Assembly: GCF_041435195.1 (NCBI RefSeq)
Contig: NZ_CP108106.1
Location: forward strand, 4,312,501-4,376,500
DNA: 64,000 nt
Direction of reading: 5' to 3'
DNA from: Streptomyces sp. NBC_00224
GTDB taxonomy: Bacteria > Actinomycetota > Actinomycetes > Streptomycetales > Streptomycetaceae
A model generated the notes under the pieces. It saw only the letters and a program-made list of their open reading frames with translations, had not been told where the DNA came from and ran no database searches. Positions 49,036 through 57,557 of this stretch are shown here, in pieces (the first letter of the stretch is position 1; every line of letters begins with the position of its first letter). Made by a program: the position numbers and the translations under genes.

Positions 49036-49974
49036 ATGCCAGCAGCCTCCGCACTGCCCCCCGAGTTCCACGACATCGCCAAACGCGTGAACAACTGGGG
49101 GCGTTGGGGCCCGGACGACGAGATCGGGACGCTCAATCTCATCACCGACGACGTCGTACGCACCGCCGCCACCACCGTCCGCACCGGCCGCCGCATCCCC
49201 CTCGCGCTCCCCCTGGAGCAGAACGGCGTCCAGACCGGGCTGATCCCCGGCCGGGTCAACCCGCTGCACACCATGGTGCAGATCAACCAGGAGATCTTCG
49301 GCCCCGGCACCGTCGCCACCAGCGACGACGCCGTGACGTTCGGGCTCCAGGCCGCCACCCACTGGGACGCCCTCACCCATGTCTCGCACTCCGGCCGCAT
49401 CTACAACGGCCGCCCGGCCGCCACCATCACCGCCCACGGCGGCGCCGAGTTCAGCGGGATCGACAAGCCCCGCCATCTCGTCTCGCGCGGTGTCCTGCTC
49501 GACGTGGCCCGCGTCCACGGCGTGGACCGGCTGCCCGGCGGGCACGCGGTCACCCCCGAGGACCTTGCGGCGGCCGAGGAGCTGGGCCGCGTCACCGTAC
49601 GCGCGGGCGACATCGTGCTCGTACGCACCGGGCAGATCCAGCTCTGCCTCGGCGGCGACAAGCACGGGTACGGGTTCCCCTCGCCGGGCCTCTCCCTCCG
49701 TACGCCCGAGTGGTTCCACGCGCGCGATGTCGCGGCCGTCGCCAACGACACCCTCACGTTCGAGATCTTCCCGCCGGAGGTCGAGAACCTGTGGCTGCCG
49801 GTGCACGCGCTCGACCTGGTCGAGATGGGGATGCTGCAGGGACAGAACTGGAATCTCGAAGAGTTGTCCACAGCCTGTGCGCAAGAGCGGCGGTACGCGT
49901 TCTGGCTGTCGGCGATGCCCGAGCCGTTCGTGGGCGCCACGGGGACTCCGGTCGCGCCGGTCGCCGTGCTGTAG
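49036..49974 (+). CDS. Cyclase-family (PF04199) metal-dependent hydrolase
   Basis: A 312-residue protein of the kynurenine-formamidase/cyclase family. The metal site is in AATHWDALTHVSHSGRIYNG (HxxxDxxxH-like). Further family marks are WGRWGPDDEIGTLNLITDDV and GDIVLVRTGQ. Known members hydrolyse formamides or lactones or cyclise polyketides; in this catabolic setting opening of a lactone or ring product is plausible (inference). GGGAGGG precedes ATG 49036. It shares operator copy 9 with the divergent SDR gene. Confidence 0.85.
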   Translation: MPAASALPPEFHDIAKRVNNWGRWGPDDEIGTLNLITDDVVRTAATTVRTGRRIPLALPLEQNGVQTGLIPGRVNPLHTMVQINQEIFGPGTVATSDDAVTFGLQAATHWDALTHVSHSGRIYNGRPAATITAHGGAEFSGIDKPRHLVSRGVLLDVARVHGVDRLPGGHAVTPEDLAAAEELGRVTVRAGDIVLVRTGQIQLCLGGDKHGYGFPSPGLSLRTPEWFHARDVAAVANDTLTFEIFPPEVENLWLPVHALDLVEMGMLQGQNWNLEELSTACAQERRYAFWLSAMPEPFVGATGTPVAPVAVL

Positions 49975-50279
49975 CGGCGGGCGGCGGGGCATACGGGTGT
50001 GGCGTACATCCACGGGTGGCGGCGCGTCATGCGCACCCCGAGCACGGCACGGCGGCCGCCACCCGGCTGCGGCGTGCTCGCCCTGCTCCCCATGCCCTGA
50101 AGGAGCCTTTGCCCTGAGCTCACGCCGAGCCACGACCCGCACTCGCCGAGGAGAGCCAGGACCGGCCCAGGACGGACCAAGGGCCAGTCCGCGCCCTCGG
50201 CGTCCCCTCGCGACGAATCGCTCATCCAAGGGTGATCAGGCCGACACGGCGCGTCAACACCTAGTGAAAGCTATGCCGC
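49975..50279. other. 305-base gap without gene
   Basis: Between the convergent cyclase and ATP-binding-protein genes. I see no repeat of the dispersed family, no strong hairpin and no believable small gene. Confidence 0.5.
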
Positions 50280-50771
50280 TTACGCCCGATTTGTGACAGC
50301 GCACGACGGCTCATACGCGCCCGGCTCGAACGCCCCGCCCGTACGCTCCGGCGCGCCCCCGTCGCAGCACCGGTCGACCTCGCACCAGATCGACTTGCCC
50401 ACGCCCTCCACCTGCCAGCCCCAGCGGTCGGCGAGGCCGTCGACCAGCTCAAGGCCCCGGCCGTTGGTGTCGTCGCCGTCCGCGTGGCGCGGCTTCGGGG
50501 CGCACGCACTGGTGTCGGCCACCTCGACCCGGACCGTGCCGCCGTCGGCCGGTCCGTCGACGGGGCCGAACAGCATCCGCAGCACGGCCGGGCAGCCGGT
50601 GTGCACCACCGCGTTGGTGACGAGCTCCGAGATGAGCAGGATCAGGGTCTCGGCGAGCGGCTCGTCCAGCCGTATCCCGGACCCTGCCAGCCGCGAGCGA
50701 GCCCATCTGCGAGCGCGCCCCACCTCGGCGGGGTCGGCTCCGACCTCCAACTGAACTTGAAGCACCTGCAC
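50280..50771 (-). CDS. RsbW-like ATP-binding protein (HATPase, anti-sigma type)
   Basis: A 163-residue protein with the GHKL fold used by anti-sigma kinases. N box region LAETLILLISELVTNAVVHT, G1 box VRVEVADTS and G2 box GRGLELVDGLADRWGW are present. Streptomyces has dozens of such proteins; each may bind a sigma factor or an anti-sigma antagonist. The STAS and sigma genes at 56365-57557 are in the window, but a link is not shown. An in-frame stop just upstream leaves GTG 50771 as the earliest start. Confidence 0.82.
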   Translation of the reverse strand: MQVLQVQLEVGADPAEVGRARRWARSRLAGSGIRLDEPLAETLILLISELVTNAVVHTGCPAVLRMLFGPVDGPADGGTVRVEVADTSACAPKPRHADGDDTNGRGLELVDGLADRWGWQVEGVGKSIWCEVDRCCDGGAPERTGGAFEPGAYEPSCAVTNRA

Positions 50772-50913
50772 CGCTCACACCATCCGAACCGGCGGACACA
50801 TCGCCTCGCGCCTCGACAAGCTCACGGAACGTGATTTCCTTACGAGACAGCATGGTTGACGTACAGTCACCGCAACAAGCGCTTCAGGCATATTCCAGCG
50901 CGAAGGAGTACGC

Positions 50914-51027
50914 GTGGTGCATACTGTGCGACGCACATTGCGGGGGGTCGAACAGGGGCGCGCGGGATGCCTGGGGGATCGCACCCCACGGAGGGTACCC
51001 GAGGGCGGCCCCGACTCCGGCGCGTGA
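50914..51027 (+). CDS. Possible 37-residue peptide
   Basis: GAAGGAG at 50902-50908 stands six bases before GTG 50914, an ideal distance. The product, basic and Arg/Gly-rich (starts MVHTVRRTLRGVEQGRAG), matches no family I know. The ribosome-binding site is the only support, so this may be spurious. Confidence 0.25.
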   Translation: MVHTVRRTLRGVEQGRAGCLGDRTPRRVPEGGPDSGA

Positions 51028-51141
51028 CGAGTCCGGCTAAGGACACAACCCGGTATCAACGCTCGGTGACGCTTCATCACGCTCCGGCCAACGCCTAAGC
51101 GCTCCGCTGGAAGGACAGGTATTCGGCTGCGGGCCGTCTGT

Positions 51142-51168
51142 GGCTGGTCGCGCAGTTCCCCGCGCCCC
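51142..51168 (-). repeat. Dispersed 27-bp repeat, single copy
   Basis: One copy of the family, about 75 bases beyond the stop of the leftward acyl-CoA dehydrogenase gene at 51245. Confidence 0.7.
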
Positions 51169-51244
51169 TTCGGGGCACGTGGCACCGCACCGGCCTTCGA
51201 CAAGATCGCCCGGTCAAACCGCCGCCCGCCCCGCCGAGCCCCCC

Positions 51245-52117
51245 TCACATCGCCTCCTCCAGCGCCGCCGCCTGGAGCTCCTGCGCCGGGACCGTCGGCA
51301 GCCACCGCTCGCGCCGCAGCCACGCCCGCTTCAGGTGCAGATGGACCTCCGCCTCCCAGGTGAAGCCCATCCCGCCGTACACCTGGAGACAGTCCCGGGC
51401 ACACCGCACCGCCGCCTCGTCGGCCAGCAGCTTGGCGCCCGCGATCTCCACCGGGTCGCCGGTCACGGCCGCCGCGTACACGGCGGCGCGGGCCACCTCG
51501 GTGCGGACCAGCATCTGCGCGCACAGGTGCTTGACCGCCTGGAACGCGCCGATGGGCTGCCCGAACTGCTCGCGCTCGCGAGCGTGTTGGACCGCCATCG
51601 CGGTGGTGCGGCCGGCGCTGCCCAGCTGCTCGGCGGCGGTCAGCAGCGCCCACTCCGGCGGCCCCTTGTCCCCGCCGTCCGGCAGGCGGTGCAGGGGGGT
51701 GAGCGGGTCGGCCGAGCGGATCGGCTCGGCGCCGGCGACGTCTCCCCGTACGACGTCGGCCTCCTCCAGCCACTCCACCAGGCCTCCGTCGGGCGCGGTC
51801 ACCACCGCCCGGCCCTCGGCCGCCCCCTCGACCAGGCCCGCCGCCAGATGCGTGGCGATCAGCGGTCCGGGGAGCAGCGCCCGCCCCGCCTCCTCGAAGA
51901 GCAGCACCGCCTCGGGCAGCCCGAGCCCCACCCCGCCCGCCTCCTCCGGCAGCCGCAGCGCGAAGAACCCGGCCTCGCCGAGCGCCCGCCACAGACCCCG
52001 GTCGAGCCCTCCCCCGTCGACGGCGGCCCGCAGCGCCGTCGAGTCGAAGCGCCGGGCGAGCAGCTCCCGTATGCCCGCCCTCAATGCCCGTTGGTCATCC
52101 GTGAGTTGGAAGTCCAT
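51245..52117 (-). CDS. Short acyl-CoA dehydrogenase subunit (290 residues)
   Basis: A 290-residue protein, about 90 residues shorter than usual. It has MDFQLTDDQRALRAGIRELL, LRLPEEAGGVGLGLPEAVLL, a trimmed middle domain, and AREREQFGQPIGAFQAVKHL with CLQVYGGMGFTWEAEVHLHL. The start is coupled to the preceding dehydrogenase gene (TGATG). A full-length plus a shortened dehydrogenase encoded side by side is the pattern of the alpha2beta2 steroid side-chain dehydrogenases (FadE pairs), so I read this as the second subunit. It is the last gene of the amidohydrolase operon. Confidence 0.85.
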   Translation of the reverse strand: MDFQLTDDQRALRAGIRELLARRFDSTALRAAVDGGGLDRGLWRALGEAGFFALRLPEEAGGVGLGLPEAVLLFEEAGRALLPGPLIATHLAAGLVEGAAEGRAVVTAPDGGLVEWLEEADVVRGDVAGAEPIRSADPLTPLHRLPDGGDKGPPEWALLTAAEQLGSAGRTTAMAVQHAREREQFGQPIGAFQAVKHLCAQMLVRTEVARAAVYAAAVTGDPVEIAGAKLLADEAAVRCARDCLQVYGGMGFTWEAEVHLHLKRAWLRRERWLPTVPAQELQAAALEEAM

Positions 52118-53250
52118 CAGCGGCCCTTCGGCAGGCCGAGGATCCGCTCGGCGACGATGTTCTGCTGGATCTGCGAGGTGCCGGCGGCGATGGTGTACGA
52201 GAGCGAGGACAGCCGGTCCAGGGTCCACTCGCGGCCGAGGTCGAGGGCGTCGGGGCCGAGGACGGCGGCGGCCGCGTCGTAGAGCTCCTGGCGGGCGTGC
52301 GAGTAGCGGAGCTTGAAGACCGAGCCGCCGACCCCGGGCACGCCGCCCGTACGCTCCGACTCGCTCACGTTCCACTGGATCAGGCGCCACAGCGCGGTGA
52401 ACTCGGCGTGCAGACACCCCAGTCGGCGGCGGATCACCGGGTCGTCCCAGGTGCCGTTCTTATGGGCCGCGCGGGCGATCTCCACCAGGACGCGGCGGCA
52501 GGCGACCACCTCACCGACGAAGGCCGTGCCCCGCTCGTACGACAGCGTCACCATGGTCACGCGCCAGCCGTCGTTCTCGGCGCCGACGCGGTGGCCGACC
52601 GGGATCCGCACCTCGTCGAGGAAGAGCTGGGCGAACTCGTCCGACCCGGCGAGGGTGCGCAGCGGCCGTACCGTGATGCCGGGCGCGTCCATGGGCATCG
52701 CCAGCCAGCTGATGCCCCGGTGCCTGGGCGCGTCCGGGTCGGTGCGCACCAGTAGTTCGCACCAGTCGGCGACCTGCGCGTGCGAGGTCCAGATCTTGGA
52801 GCCGCTCACCACGTACGCGTCCCCGTCGCGCACCGCCCGGGTCCGCAGCGCCGCCAGATCCGAGCCCGCGTCGGGCTCGCTGAACCCCTGGCACCACACC
52901 TCGTCCCCGCGCAGCACCGGCTCCAGCCACCGCGCGCGCTGCTCCTCGGTGCCCTCGGCCGCGATGGTGGGGCCCGCGTGCAGCAGCCCCACGAAGTTCG
53001 CGCCGACATAGGGTGCCCCCGCGCGCTCGGTCTCCTCCAGGAAGATCAGCCGCAGGGTGGCGGACGCGCCCCAGTGCACGCGCGCGTACCCGGCGTCGTA
53101 CAGCATCCGCTGCCAGCCGGTGTCGTACGCGCGCCGCCCCGGCCAGTCCAGCGGGTCCGGCTTCGGCGGCAGCCCCGGCAGCACGACCGCGAGCCACTCC
53201 CTGAGCCGTGCCCGGAACTCTTCCTCCTCGGGCGTGTACGAGAGGTCCAT
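52117..53250 (-). CDS. Acyl-CoA dehydrogenase subunit (377 residues)
   Basis: A 377-residue flavoprotein with MDLSYTPEEEEFRARLREWL, VWCQGFSEPDAGSDLAALRT, SGSKIWTSHAQVADWCELLV and TIAAGTSQIQQNIVAERILG. In place of the C-terminal catalytic Glu it has Ala (IAAG). It shares one base with the stop/start of both neighbours (TGATG), so the order amidohydrolase, dehydrogenase, short dehydrogenase is a tightly coupled operon under operator copy 10. It probably pairs with the 290-residue protein. Confidence 0.88.
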   Translation of the reverse strand: MDLSYTPEEEEFRARLREWLAVVLPGLPPKPDPLDWPGRRAYDTGWQRMLYDAGYARVHWGASATLRLIFLEETERAGAPYVGANFVGLLHAGPTIAAEGTEEQRARWLEPVLRGDEVWCQGFSEPDAGSDLAALRTRAVRDGDAYVVSGSKIWTSHAQVADWCELLVRTDPDAPRHRGISWLAMPMDAPGITVRPLRTLAGSDEFAQLFLDEVRIPVGHRVGAENDGWRVTMVTLSYERGTAFVGEVVACRRVLVEIARAAHKNGTWDDPVIRRRLGCLHAEFTALWRLIQWNVSESERTGGVPGVGGSVFKLRYSHARQELYDAAAAVLGPDALDLGREWTLDRLSSLSYTIAAGTSQIQQNIVAERILGLPKGR

Positions 53251-54443
53251 CAGCGGTCGAGGTCCAATCCCAGCATGCGGATCGCGTTGCCCCGCATCAG
53301 CTTGTACACCGTCTCGTCGTCGAGGCCCTGGACGTGGTCGAGGGCGACCTCCTTGGTGTGTGGCCATGTCGAGTCGACGTGGGGGTAGTCGGTCTCGAAG
53401 GTGGCGTTGTCGACTCCGACTGTCTTGATCGAGGCGATGCCGTGTTTGTCGCGGAAGAAGCAGCAGAAGATCTGGCGGTAGTAGTACGTGGAGGGCGGCT
53501 CGGGGATCAGGTCGCGCACCCCGCCCCAGGCGCGGTGTTCCTCCCACACGTCGTCGGCGCGCTCCAGGGCGTACGGGATCCAGCCCATCTGACCCTCGGA
53601 GTACGCGAGTTTCAGGCGCGGGAACTTCACGAGAACGCCGGAGAAAAGGAAGTCCATCATCGACGCCATCGCGTTGTTGAAGCTGAGCGAGGCCTGCACG
53701 GCGGGCGGGGCGTCGGGGGAGGCGGCGGGCATCTGACTGCTGCTGCCGATGTGCATGTTGACGACTGTGCCCGTCTCTTCGCAGACCGCGAAGAACGGAT
53801 CCCAGTAGCCGGAGTGAATCGACGGGAGCCCTAGGTACGTCGGGATCTCGGAGAACGTCACCGCCCGCACCCCGCGTGCTGCATTGCGCCGGATCTCCGC
53901 GACGGCGAGGTCGATGTCCCAGAGTGGGATGAGACAGAGCGGGATCAGGCGCCCGCCACTGTCCCCGCACCACTCCTCAACCATCCAGTCGTTGTACGCC
54001 CGCACACAGGCCAGCGCGACCTCCTTGTCCTTGGCCTCAGCGAACGTCTGCCCACAGAACCGCGGGAAGGTCGGGAAGCACAGGCTCGCCTCGACGTGAT
54101 TCATGTCCATGTCGGCGAGCCGCGCCTTCGGATCCCAACATCCCCGCCGCATCTCCTTGCGGGTGATGCCCTCCAGCGTCATGTCGTCGCGGTCGAAGCC
54201 GACGGCGGCGATGTTGCGCTTGTACGGGAACTTCAGGTCCTCGTAGATCCACCAGTCGGTCGGCGGCCCTTCCGGGTCCATGGTGATCCGGCACTTGCCG
54301 CCCACGTAGGCCAGTTCACCGATCCCGGCGGTCAGCGGGTGCGGCCCGCGCTCGCGGTACCTGGCCGGGAGCCAGGTCTCGAAGAGGTGGGCCGGTTCGA
54401 TCACATGGTCGTCGACGCTGACGATGCGCGGCAGTTCGGTCAT
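53250..54443 (-). CDS. COG2159-type amidohydrolase (copy 2)
   Basis: A 397-residue paralogue of the gene at 2385. It has PRIVSVDDHVIEPAHLFETW, LADMDMNHVEASLCFPTFPR, VVNMHIGSSSQMPAASPDAP and FETDYPHVDSTWPHTKEVAL, the same metal-site layout. ATG 54443 follows GGAGG. It heads the operon with two acyl-CoA dehydrogenases and is 26 bases from operator copy 10. Carrying two such enzymes in one regulon suggests successive or parallel steps on similar ring substrates (inference). Confidence 0.87.
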   Translation of the reverse strand: MTELPRIVSVDDHVIEPAHLFETWLPARYRERGPHPLTAGIGELAYVGGKCRITMDPEGPPTDWWIYEDLKFPYKRNIAAVGFDRDDMTLEGITRKEMRRGCWDPKARLADMDMNHVEASLCFPTFPRFCGQTFAEAKDKEVALACVRAYNDWMVEEWCGDSGGRLIPLCLIPLWDIDLAVAEIRRNAARGVRAVTFSEIPTYLGLPSIHSGYWDPFFAVCEETGTVVNMHIGSSSQMPAASPDAPPAVQASLSFNNAMASMMDFLFSGVLVKFPRLKLAYSEGQMGWIPYALERADDVWEEHRAWGGVRDLIPEPPSTYYYRQIFCCFFRDKHGIASIKTVGVDNATFETDYPHVDSTWPHTKEVALDHVQGLDDETVYKLMRGNAIRMLGLDLDR

Positions 54444-54469
54444 GCGTGGCCTCCGCCCGACTTGCATAT

Positions 54470-54484
54470 CTGATGGCCCGTCAG
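54470..54484. promoter_or_regulatory. Operator copy 10, CTGATGGCCCGTCAG
   Basis: One mismatch in the left half; 26 bases upstream of the amidohydrolase start. Copy 11 lies 63 bp further on for the divergent CoA synthetase. Confidence 0.72.
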
Positions 54485-54547
54485 AAATCAGGCTAGCCCC
54501 GCACCCCTGGACCGACAAGGCGGTGCGCCCTACGCTCTGCCCACGAT

Positions 54548-54562
54548 CTGACTACTCGTCAG
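54548..54562. promoter_or_regulatory. Operator copy 11, CTGACTACTCGTCAG
   Basis: Both CTGAC/GTCAG arms are intact; flanks AT and TT. It ends two bases before ATG 54565 of the acyl-CoA synthetase. Confidence 0.8.
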
Positions 54563-54564
54563 TT

Positions 54565-56109
54565 ATGCGCTCACTGGGGGTCGAAGTGAACGACGCCGAA
54601 GCGAACGACACCGCATACGCACTGGGCGCCTCGCGCACCCTCTGGGAACTGGTCGCCCGCCGCGCCGCCCTCACCCCCGACCGGCCCGTCCTGCTCCAGG
54701 ACGACCGCTCCCTGAGCTTCGGCGAGCTGCGCGACCGCGCCGAGCGGGTGGCGGCGGGCCTGTACGGCCTGGGCGTACGGCCCGGCACGGTGGTCGCCTG
54801 GCAGCTGCCCACCCGGATCGAGACCGCGCTCCTCTCGTTCGCCCTCGCGCGGCTCGGGGCCGTCCAGTCGCCCGTCATCCCCTTCTACCGCGACCGCGAA
54901 GTGGGCTTCGCGCTACGGGAGTCGGCGGCGGAGTTCTTCGCGGTGCCCGGGGTCTGGCGCGGGTTCGACCACACCGCGATGGCGGCCCGGCTCGGCGCAC
55001 GGGGCGTCTTCGAGGCGTACGGGACGCTCCCGGACGGCGACCCGGCCGTCCTGCCGCCCCCGCCCGCCGACGGCACCACCGTCCGCTGGATCTACTGGAC
55101 CTCGGGCACCACCTCCGACCCCAAGGGCGTGCTGCACACCGACCGCTCGCTGATCGCGGGCGGCTCGTGCCTGGCGCACGCGCTGCACCTGTCGGCGGAC
55201 GACGTGGGCTCGATGGCGTTCCCGTACGCCCACATCGCCGGGCCCGACTACACGGTGATGCTGCTCCTGTACGGCTTCCCGGCGGTGATGTTCGAGCAGT
55301 TCGCGCTGCCGGACGCGCTGGAGGCGTACCGCAAGCACGGCGTGACGGTGGCGGGCGGGTCGACCGCGTTCTACTCGATGTTCCTGGCCGAGCAGCGCAA
55401 GCGGCCGGGCACCAAGGTCATCCCCTCGCTGCGGCTGCTCGCGGGCGGCGGGGCGCCCAAGCCGCCGGAGGTCTACCGCTCCGTCGTACGCGAGATGGGG
55501 GTGCGGCTCACCCACGGCTACGGCATGACCGAGGTCCCGATGATCACGATGGGCTCGCCGGACGACACGGAGGAGAACCTGGCGACGACGGAGGGGCGGC
55601 CGCCCGAGGGCATGGAGATACGGATCGTCGACGGCGAGGTGCGGTTGCGCGGGGAGGCCGTGTGCCAGGGGTATGTGGACCCCGCGCAGACCGCCGAGGC
55701 CTTCGACGCGGACGGGTTCCTGCGCACGGGCGATCTGGGGTACGTGAAGGAGAGCGGGCATCTGGTGCTCACCGGGCGGCTCAAGGACGTGATCATCCGC
55801 AAGGGCGAGAACATCTCGGCGAAGGAGATCGAGGACCTGCTGGCCGCGCATCCGGCCGTCGGGGACGTGGCGGTGATCGGGCTGCCGGACGTGGAGCGGG
55901 GGGAGTTGGTCTGCGCGGTGGTGGAGCAGGTGCCGGGTTCGGTGGAGTTGACCCTGGCCGGGGTCACCTCCTATCTGCGGGCGCAGGGCCTGTCCGTGCA
56001 CAAGCTGCCCGAGCAGGTGGAGGTGGTGGACGCGCTGCCTCGTAACGAGACGTTGCGGAAGGTACTGAAGTATCGGTTGCGGGAGATGTTCGGGGGTGGT
56101 GGGGGCTGA
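54565..56109 (+). CDS. Acyl-CoA synthetase (ANL family), copy 2
   Basis: A 514-residue CoA ligase. The phosphate loop is WTSGTTSDPKGVLHTDRSLI, then HGYGMTEVPMITMGSPDD, GFLRTGDLGYVKESGHLVLT and RLKDVIIRKGENISAKEIED. The C-terminal Lys lies in NETLRKVLKYRLRE. It resembles cyclohexanecarboxylate- or steroid-type CoA ligases (AliA/FadD17-like) but this is not decisive. ATG 54565 directly follows the operator, so the mRNA would be leaderless; a GTG at 54586 is a later option. It is divergent from the amidohydrolase operon. Confidence 0.88.
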   Translation: MRSLGVEVNDAEANDTAYALGASRTLWELVARRAALTPDRPVLLQDDRSLSFGELRDRAERVAAGLYGLGVRPGTVVAWQLPTRIETALLSFALARLGAVQSPVIPFYRDREVGFALRESAAEFFAVPGVWRGFDHTAMAARLGARGVFEAYGTLPDGDPAVLPPPPADGTTVRWIYWTSGTTSDPKGVLHTDRSLIAGGSCLAHALHLSADDVGSMAFPYAHIAGPDYTVMLLLYGFPAVMFEQFALPDALEAYRKHGVTVAGGSTAFYSMFLAEQRKRPGTKVIPSLRLLAGGGAPKPPEVYRSVVREMGVRLTHGYGMTEVPMITMGSPDDTEENLATTEGRPPEGMEIRIVDGEVRLRGEAVCQGYVDPAQTAEAFDADGFLRTGDLGYVKESGHLVLTGRLKDVIIRKGENISAKEIEDLLAAHPAVGDVAVIGLPDVERGELVCAVVEQVPGSVELTLAGVTSYLRAQGLSVHKLPEQVEVVDALPRNETLRKVLKYRLREMFGGGGG

Positions 56110-56132
56110 GTTCTCGACGACGGGTTGTGGGT

Positions 56133-56335
56133 GGCTGGTCGCGCAGTTCCCCGCGCCCCTAAAAGCGGATGCCGCGCAGCGGCATTTCTAGGGGGCGCGG
56201 GGAACTGCGCGAGCAACCCACCACGGTCCGCAGGTCCAGAGGGGTGAGGGGCGCGGGGAACTGCGCGAGCAACCACAACCGACCCGCAGACAAACACCGG
56301 GCCAAAAAGGGGCGCGGGGAACTGCGCGACCAGCC
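56133..56335. repeat. Cluster of four dispersed 27-bp repeats
   Basis: One copy in reverse (56133-56159) and three forward (56192-56218, 56248-56274, 56309-56335) fill the gap between the convergent CoA synthetase and STAS genes. This is the densest cluster in the window. Confidence 0.8.
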
Positions 56336-56364
56336 CACCACCGGCCCGCAGACAAACCCCGGGC

Positions 56365-56739
56365 TCACGCAGAAAGTGGCTCCGAGTGGTCCCCCGCCGC
56401 CGCGTCCACGTCCCCGTACACATCGAACAGGCGGCGGACGCCCAGCGCCGCCAGCACCCGGTTCACATGCGAGCCCTCGACCGCGCCCCGCGCCGGGAGG
56501 ATCAGGCGGAGGCGGCCGCGGCAGGAGCGGAGAAGGCGGCGGGTGGCGATCAGGACGCCCACGCCGCTGGAGTCGCAGAACAGCACCCCGGACAGATCGA
56601 GCACCAGATCGCGCCGGCCCGCCGCCACCGCTTCGTGGACCACGCGCCTGACCTGCGGCGCCGTCACCAGGTCCAGTTCCCCGCGGACGCACACCACGGC
56701 CCATCCGCCCTGCTCGGCCTCGTTCACGATCAGCGTCAC
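56365..56739 (-). CDS. STAS-domain anti-sigma factor antagonist
   Basis: A 124-residue STAS protein. The phosphorylatable Ser is in LVLDLSGVLFCDSSGVGVLI (DSSG). It would bind an RsbW-like kinase and release a sigma factor. GTG 56739 follows AGAGAGG. It is divergent from the ECF sigma gene at 56979, and from memory this pair matches SCO4410/SCO4409 of S. coelicolor. The RsbW-like protein at 50280 is one possible partner. Confidence 0.88.
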   Translation of the reverse strand: MTLIVNEAEQGGWAVVCVRGELDLVTAPQVRRVVHEAVAAGRRDLVLDLSGVLFCDSSGVGVLIATRRLLRSCRGRLRLILPARGAVEGSHVNRVLAALGVRRLFDVYGDVDAAAGDHSEPLSA

Positions 56740-56978
56740 GCGTCCGGTACCTCTCTGTGCCGTCGGCCCCCGCCCGTACCGGCGCGCCTTCCCGTACCGG
56801 ACCGCGCGAAACCACTTCGCCCCTATCACGACCTGCCCGTTCGGGGGCGCACTTGCCGCAAAGGAGCGCTCGTTCTCGACCGAGCGCACTACATTCGAGG
56901 AGACACGAGTACACAGGGGCGCGGACAAAAGACACAAAGATCGCAGAACGGTACACGCGTAGACGGTTGGGGAGCCGC

Positions 56979-57557
56979 ATGGCGAAGGACGCACCACCTC
57001 GCTGGGACCGCAGAATGCAGCAGCGCCTGGCGCGCGGCGAGGCGGCCGCGCTCGGCGAGCTGTACGACCGGTTCGCCTCGCTCGTGCACAGCCTGGCCCA
57101 CCGTGTGCTCGGCGAGGACTCCGCCGCCGACCAGATCACCCGCGAGGTGTTCGGCTACGTGTGGGAGAACCCGGACGCGTACGACCCCAAGCAGGGTTCC
57201 ATGCGCTCCTGGGTCGCCAAGCTCACCCAGCGCCAGGCCGTGCTGCGGCTGCGCCAGGCCGAGGCGGCGCAGTACGCGGAGCGCGGCGGCTCCACCGAGG
57301 AGCTGGAGGCCAAGGTGCTGCGGGCCACCGCGGCCGCCCGCGCCGACTACATCGTGACGTCCATGCCCGCGCCGCTGCGCCAGGCGCTGGAGCTGGCGTA
57401 CCACCAGCGCCGCGACTACCGGCAGGCCGCCGCCGACCTCTCCATCAGCGAGGACGAGGCCCGGCGCCGGCTGCGGCTCGGGCTCCAGCTGCTGTCCACG
57501 GCGAACACCCGCCCGCCGGAGGGGTCCTCGCCGCCCGGTTACGGACGTGCGCTGTGA
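56979..57557 (+). CDS. ECF-type RNA polymerase sigma factor
   Basis: A 192-residue sigma factor with region 2 (ALGELYDRFASLVHSLAHRV, REVFGYVWENPDAYDP) and a region 4 HTH (YHQRRDYRQAAADLSISEDE). GGGGAG precedes ATG 56979. The GTGA overlap with the next gene, a zinc-finger protein, suggests a sigma/anti-sigma pair. The divergent STAS gene may be part of the same switch. Confidence 0.88.
   Translation: MAKDAPPRWDRRMQQRLARGEAAALGELYDRFASLVHSLAHRVLGEDSAADQITREVFGYVWENPDAYDPKQGSMRSWVAKLTQRQAVLRLRQAEAAQYAERGGSTEELEAKVLRATAAARADYIVTSMPAPLRQALELAYHQRRDYRQAAADLSISEDEARRRLRLGLQLLSTANTRPPEGSSPPGYGRAL

Larger units (their letters stand above)
50772..51244. other. 473-base gap, mostly non-coding
   Basis: It holds the promoter of the ATP-binding protein (leftward), a possible 37-codon gene at 50914 and one dispersed repeat at 51142. 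The part 50820-50900 is visibly less GC-rich than its surroundings. No other feature was found. Confidence 0.45.

Noticed and set aside
50449..50853. 134-codon reverse frame starting MLSRKEITFRELVEARGD
   Set aside because: The start looks protein-like, but most of it overlaps the ATP-binding protein in another frame on the same strand; no ribosome-binding site.
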